Source of the DNA: Bryobacterales bacterium
Lineage (GTDB): Bacteria > Acidobacteriota > Terriglobia > Bryobacterales > Bryobacteraceae
Direction: 5' to 3'
DNA: 6,178 nucleotides
NCBI GenBank assembly: GCA_009697495.1
Contig: SHUN01000201.1
Span: 1 to 6,178 of the forward strand
Shown: positions 5,522 through 6,178 of the stretch, in pieces
Layout of the letters: every line of letters starts with the position of its first letter
Position numbering within the stretch: position 1 is the first letter of the stretch
Notes under the pieces: model-generated
Seen by the model: only the letters and a program-made list of their open reading frames with translations
Told to the model about the DNA's origin: nothing
The model's database searches: none
Made by a program: the position numbers and the translations under genes

Positions 5522-5986
5522 ATGAACACTTCCTTCGCATTTGAAGACGAAATCGATCTCTCCCGCTTCAACAATCTCTACAAAACGGAATCGACTACGG
5601 ACGCCGCTCCGAGGTCCAATCAGATTCCCGACGGCCGCTACGAAGTTGTCGTCGCCGAAGTATGTCTCACCACATCGCAGAGCAGCGGAAATCCAATGGT
5701 CCGCTGGGTTCTTCGCATCACGAGCTCCGCGTTTCGTGATCGGATTCTTCGAAAATACTCCGTGATCACCGAAAATTCGATCCGTTTCGTGCGCAAGGAC
5801 CTGGAGGTCTGCGGGCTCCACCTGGATAAATTTGAGGATCTAAAATCACGCGTAACAGAACTCGAGGGCGTCGAACTCGAAGCACAGCAAATCACCAAAG
5901 GCGAATTCACCAGCGTTTACTTCAACCGAGCCATCACTTCACACACCCAAGCTGATGGCGTCGCCAACGACGATATCCCGTTCTAA
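5522..5986 (+). CDS. DUF669-like protein with SSB-type C-terminal tip
   Basis: This is a soluble protein of 154 residues. Its core, IPDGRYEVVVAEV followed by SSGNPMVRWVLRI (about 35-66), matches the pattern of the DUF669 family (PEG/D-x-Y-x-V..., then SGNPM). That family is common in phages, often near recombination genes, where it is suspected to bind single-stranded DNA. The middle region (70-140) has a beta-rich FRDRILRKYSVIT segment and an acidic DLKSRVTELEGVELEAQQITKG part. The C-terminus is acidic and ends NDDIPF, the same last five residues as E. coli SSB (DDIPF), the tip that docks repair and replication partners. There is no signal peptide or TM segment. Codon use is less C-biased than in the upstream genes, which may hint at a different origin. 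The gene stands alone: no recombinase, primase or phage gene is visible. The stop overlaps the convergent sulfatase stop by four bases. The family call is from pattern memory and is moderately sure. Confidence 0.75.
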   Translation: MNTSFAFEDEIDLSRFNNLYKTESTTDAAPRSNQIPDGRYEVVVAEVCLTTSQSSGNPMVRWVLRITSSAFRDRILRKYSVITENSIRFVRKDLEVCGLHLDKFEDLKSRVTELEGVELEAQQITKGEFTSVYFNRAITSHTQADGVANDDIPF

Positions 5987-6178
5987 GCCGGAAAAGCGCG
6001 CAAACGCGGTGCCGCCGTCGCCTTCTCCCACTCCGCCAGCAGACCGCGTAACCGCGCGGCCACCGCTGGGTTAGACTCGCTCAGGTTTTCCTTCTCCTGC
6101 GGATCGGTGCTCAAATTAAACAACGACTCCTTGCCGGTATCGGAAACCAGCTTCCAATCCCCGTCGCGAACCGCCTTC
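5983..6178 (-). CDS. Sulfatase (arylsulfatase family), C-terminal 64 residues only
   Basis: Reading leftward from the window edge, the minus strand encodes KAVRDGDWKLVSDTGKESLF, then NLSTDPQEKENLS, then an amphipathic stretch NPAVAARLRGLLAEWEKA and a stop. The R-x-GDWKL motif followed by LFNLxxDPxExxNL is the hallmark C-terminal segment of type I formylglycine-dependent sulfatases, where the lysine region helps hold the sulfate ester. The catalytic C/S-x-P-x-R motif and the signal peptide would lie beyond the window, so substrate and localisation cannot be judged. The gene faces the DUF669-like gene tail to tail, with stop codons overlapping in TCTAA and no terminator between them. Confidence 0.92.
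   Translation of the reverse strand, partial: KAVRDGDWKLVSDTGKESLFNLSTDPQEKENLSESNPAVAARLRGLLAEWEKATAAPRLRAFPA

Noticed and set aside
5174..5821. Minus-strand ORF of 215 codons across the intergenic region and the DUF669-like gene.
   Set aside because: Its N-terminal part is antisense to a well-supported gene with a perfect ribosome site, it shows no recognisable domain, and it has no ribosome site that I could see.

Overview
The window is GC-rich, mostly coding DNA, probably from a chromosome of a soil-type Gram-negative bacterium. The acidobacterial group (Bryobacter/Solibacter-like) is my best guess. It rests on the C-rich third positions, the long YbbP-type exporter permease, a MerR-HTH/TPR fusion protein, a sulfatase and the gene style. 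This is inference, because no rRNA or marker gene is present. No CRISPR array, tRNA, rRNA or insertion sequence was seen.

Layout: (1) Positions 2-2996 hold a YbbA/LolD-type ABC ATPase (N-terminus outside the window) and an overlapping 855-residue YbbP-type permease. The two reading frames share 11 bases, so they are almost certainly made together as one envelope ABC transporter. (2) Positions 3014-4033, 17 bases downstream on the same strand, encode a ThiF/MoeB/HesA-type E1-like adenylyltransferase with an intact nucleotide site, a catalytic-type cysteine, a four-cysteine zinc site and the C-terminal extension seen in Bacillus-type ThiF. (3) A short AT-richer gap holds three CCACA-type 9-mers and an extended -10 promoter. 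It leads to a protein at 4107-5000 with a MerR-like HTH, a small beta-rich linker domain and four TPR repeats, probably started from a GTG on a leaderless message.

(4) Positions 5001-5521 are a complex intergenic region. It contains a stem-loop directly after the TPR stop codon and a 36-base imperfect direct repeat, offset by 75 bases, that duplicates the last codons and stop of the TPR gene. It also contains an orphan 25-codon signal-peptide-like ORF and about 240 bases of purine-rich, hairpin-rich sequence that I cannot assign. (5) Positions 5522-5986 encode a 154-residue protein resembling the phage-associated DUF669 family. Its C-terminus, DDIPF, matches the tip of bacterial SSB, and its start is marked by a perfect AGGAGG. 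(6) From the right edge back to 5983, on the minus strand, lies the C-terminus of a sulfatase whose stop codon overlaps that of the DUF669-like gene.

The ABC pair is a clear functional unit. The ThiF-like gene may be co-transcribed with it by proximity, but no functional link is visible. The most unusual part is 4972-5986: the tail duplication, the unassigned structured leader and a probable ssDNA-binding accessory protein standing alone among housekeeping and catabolic genes.
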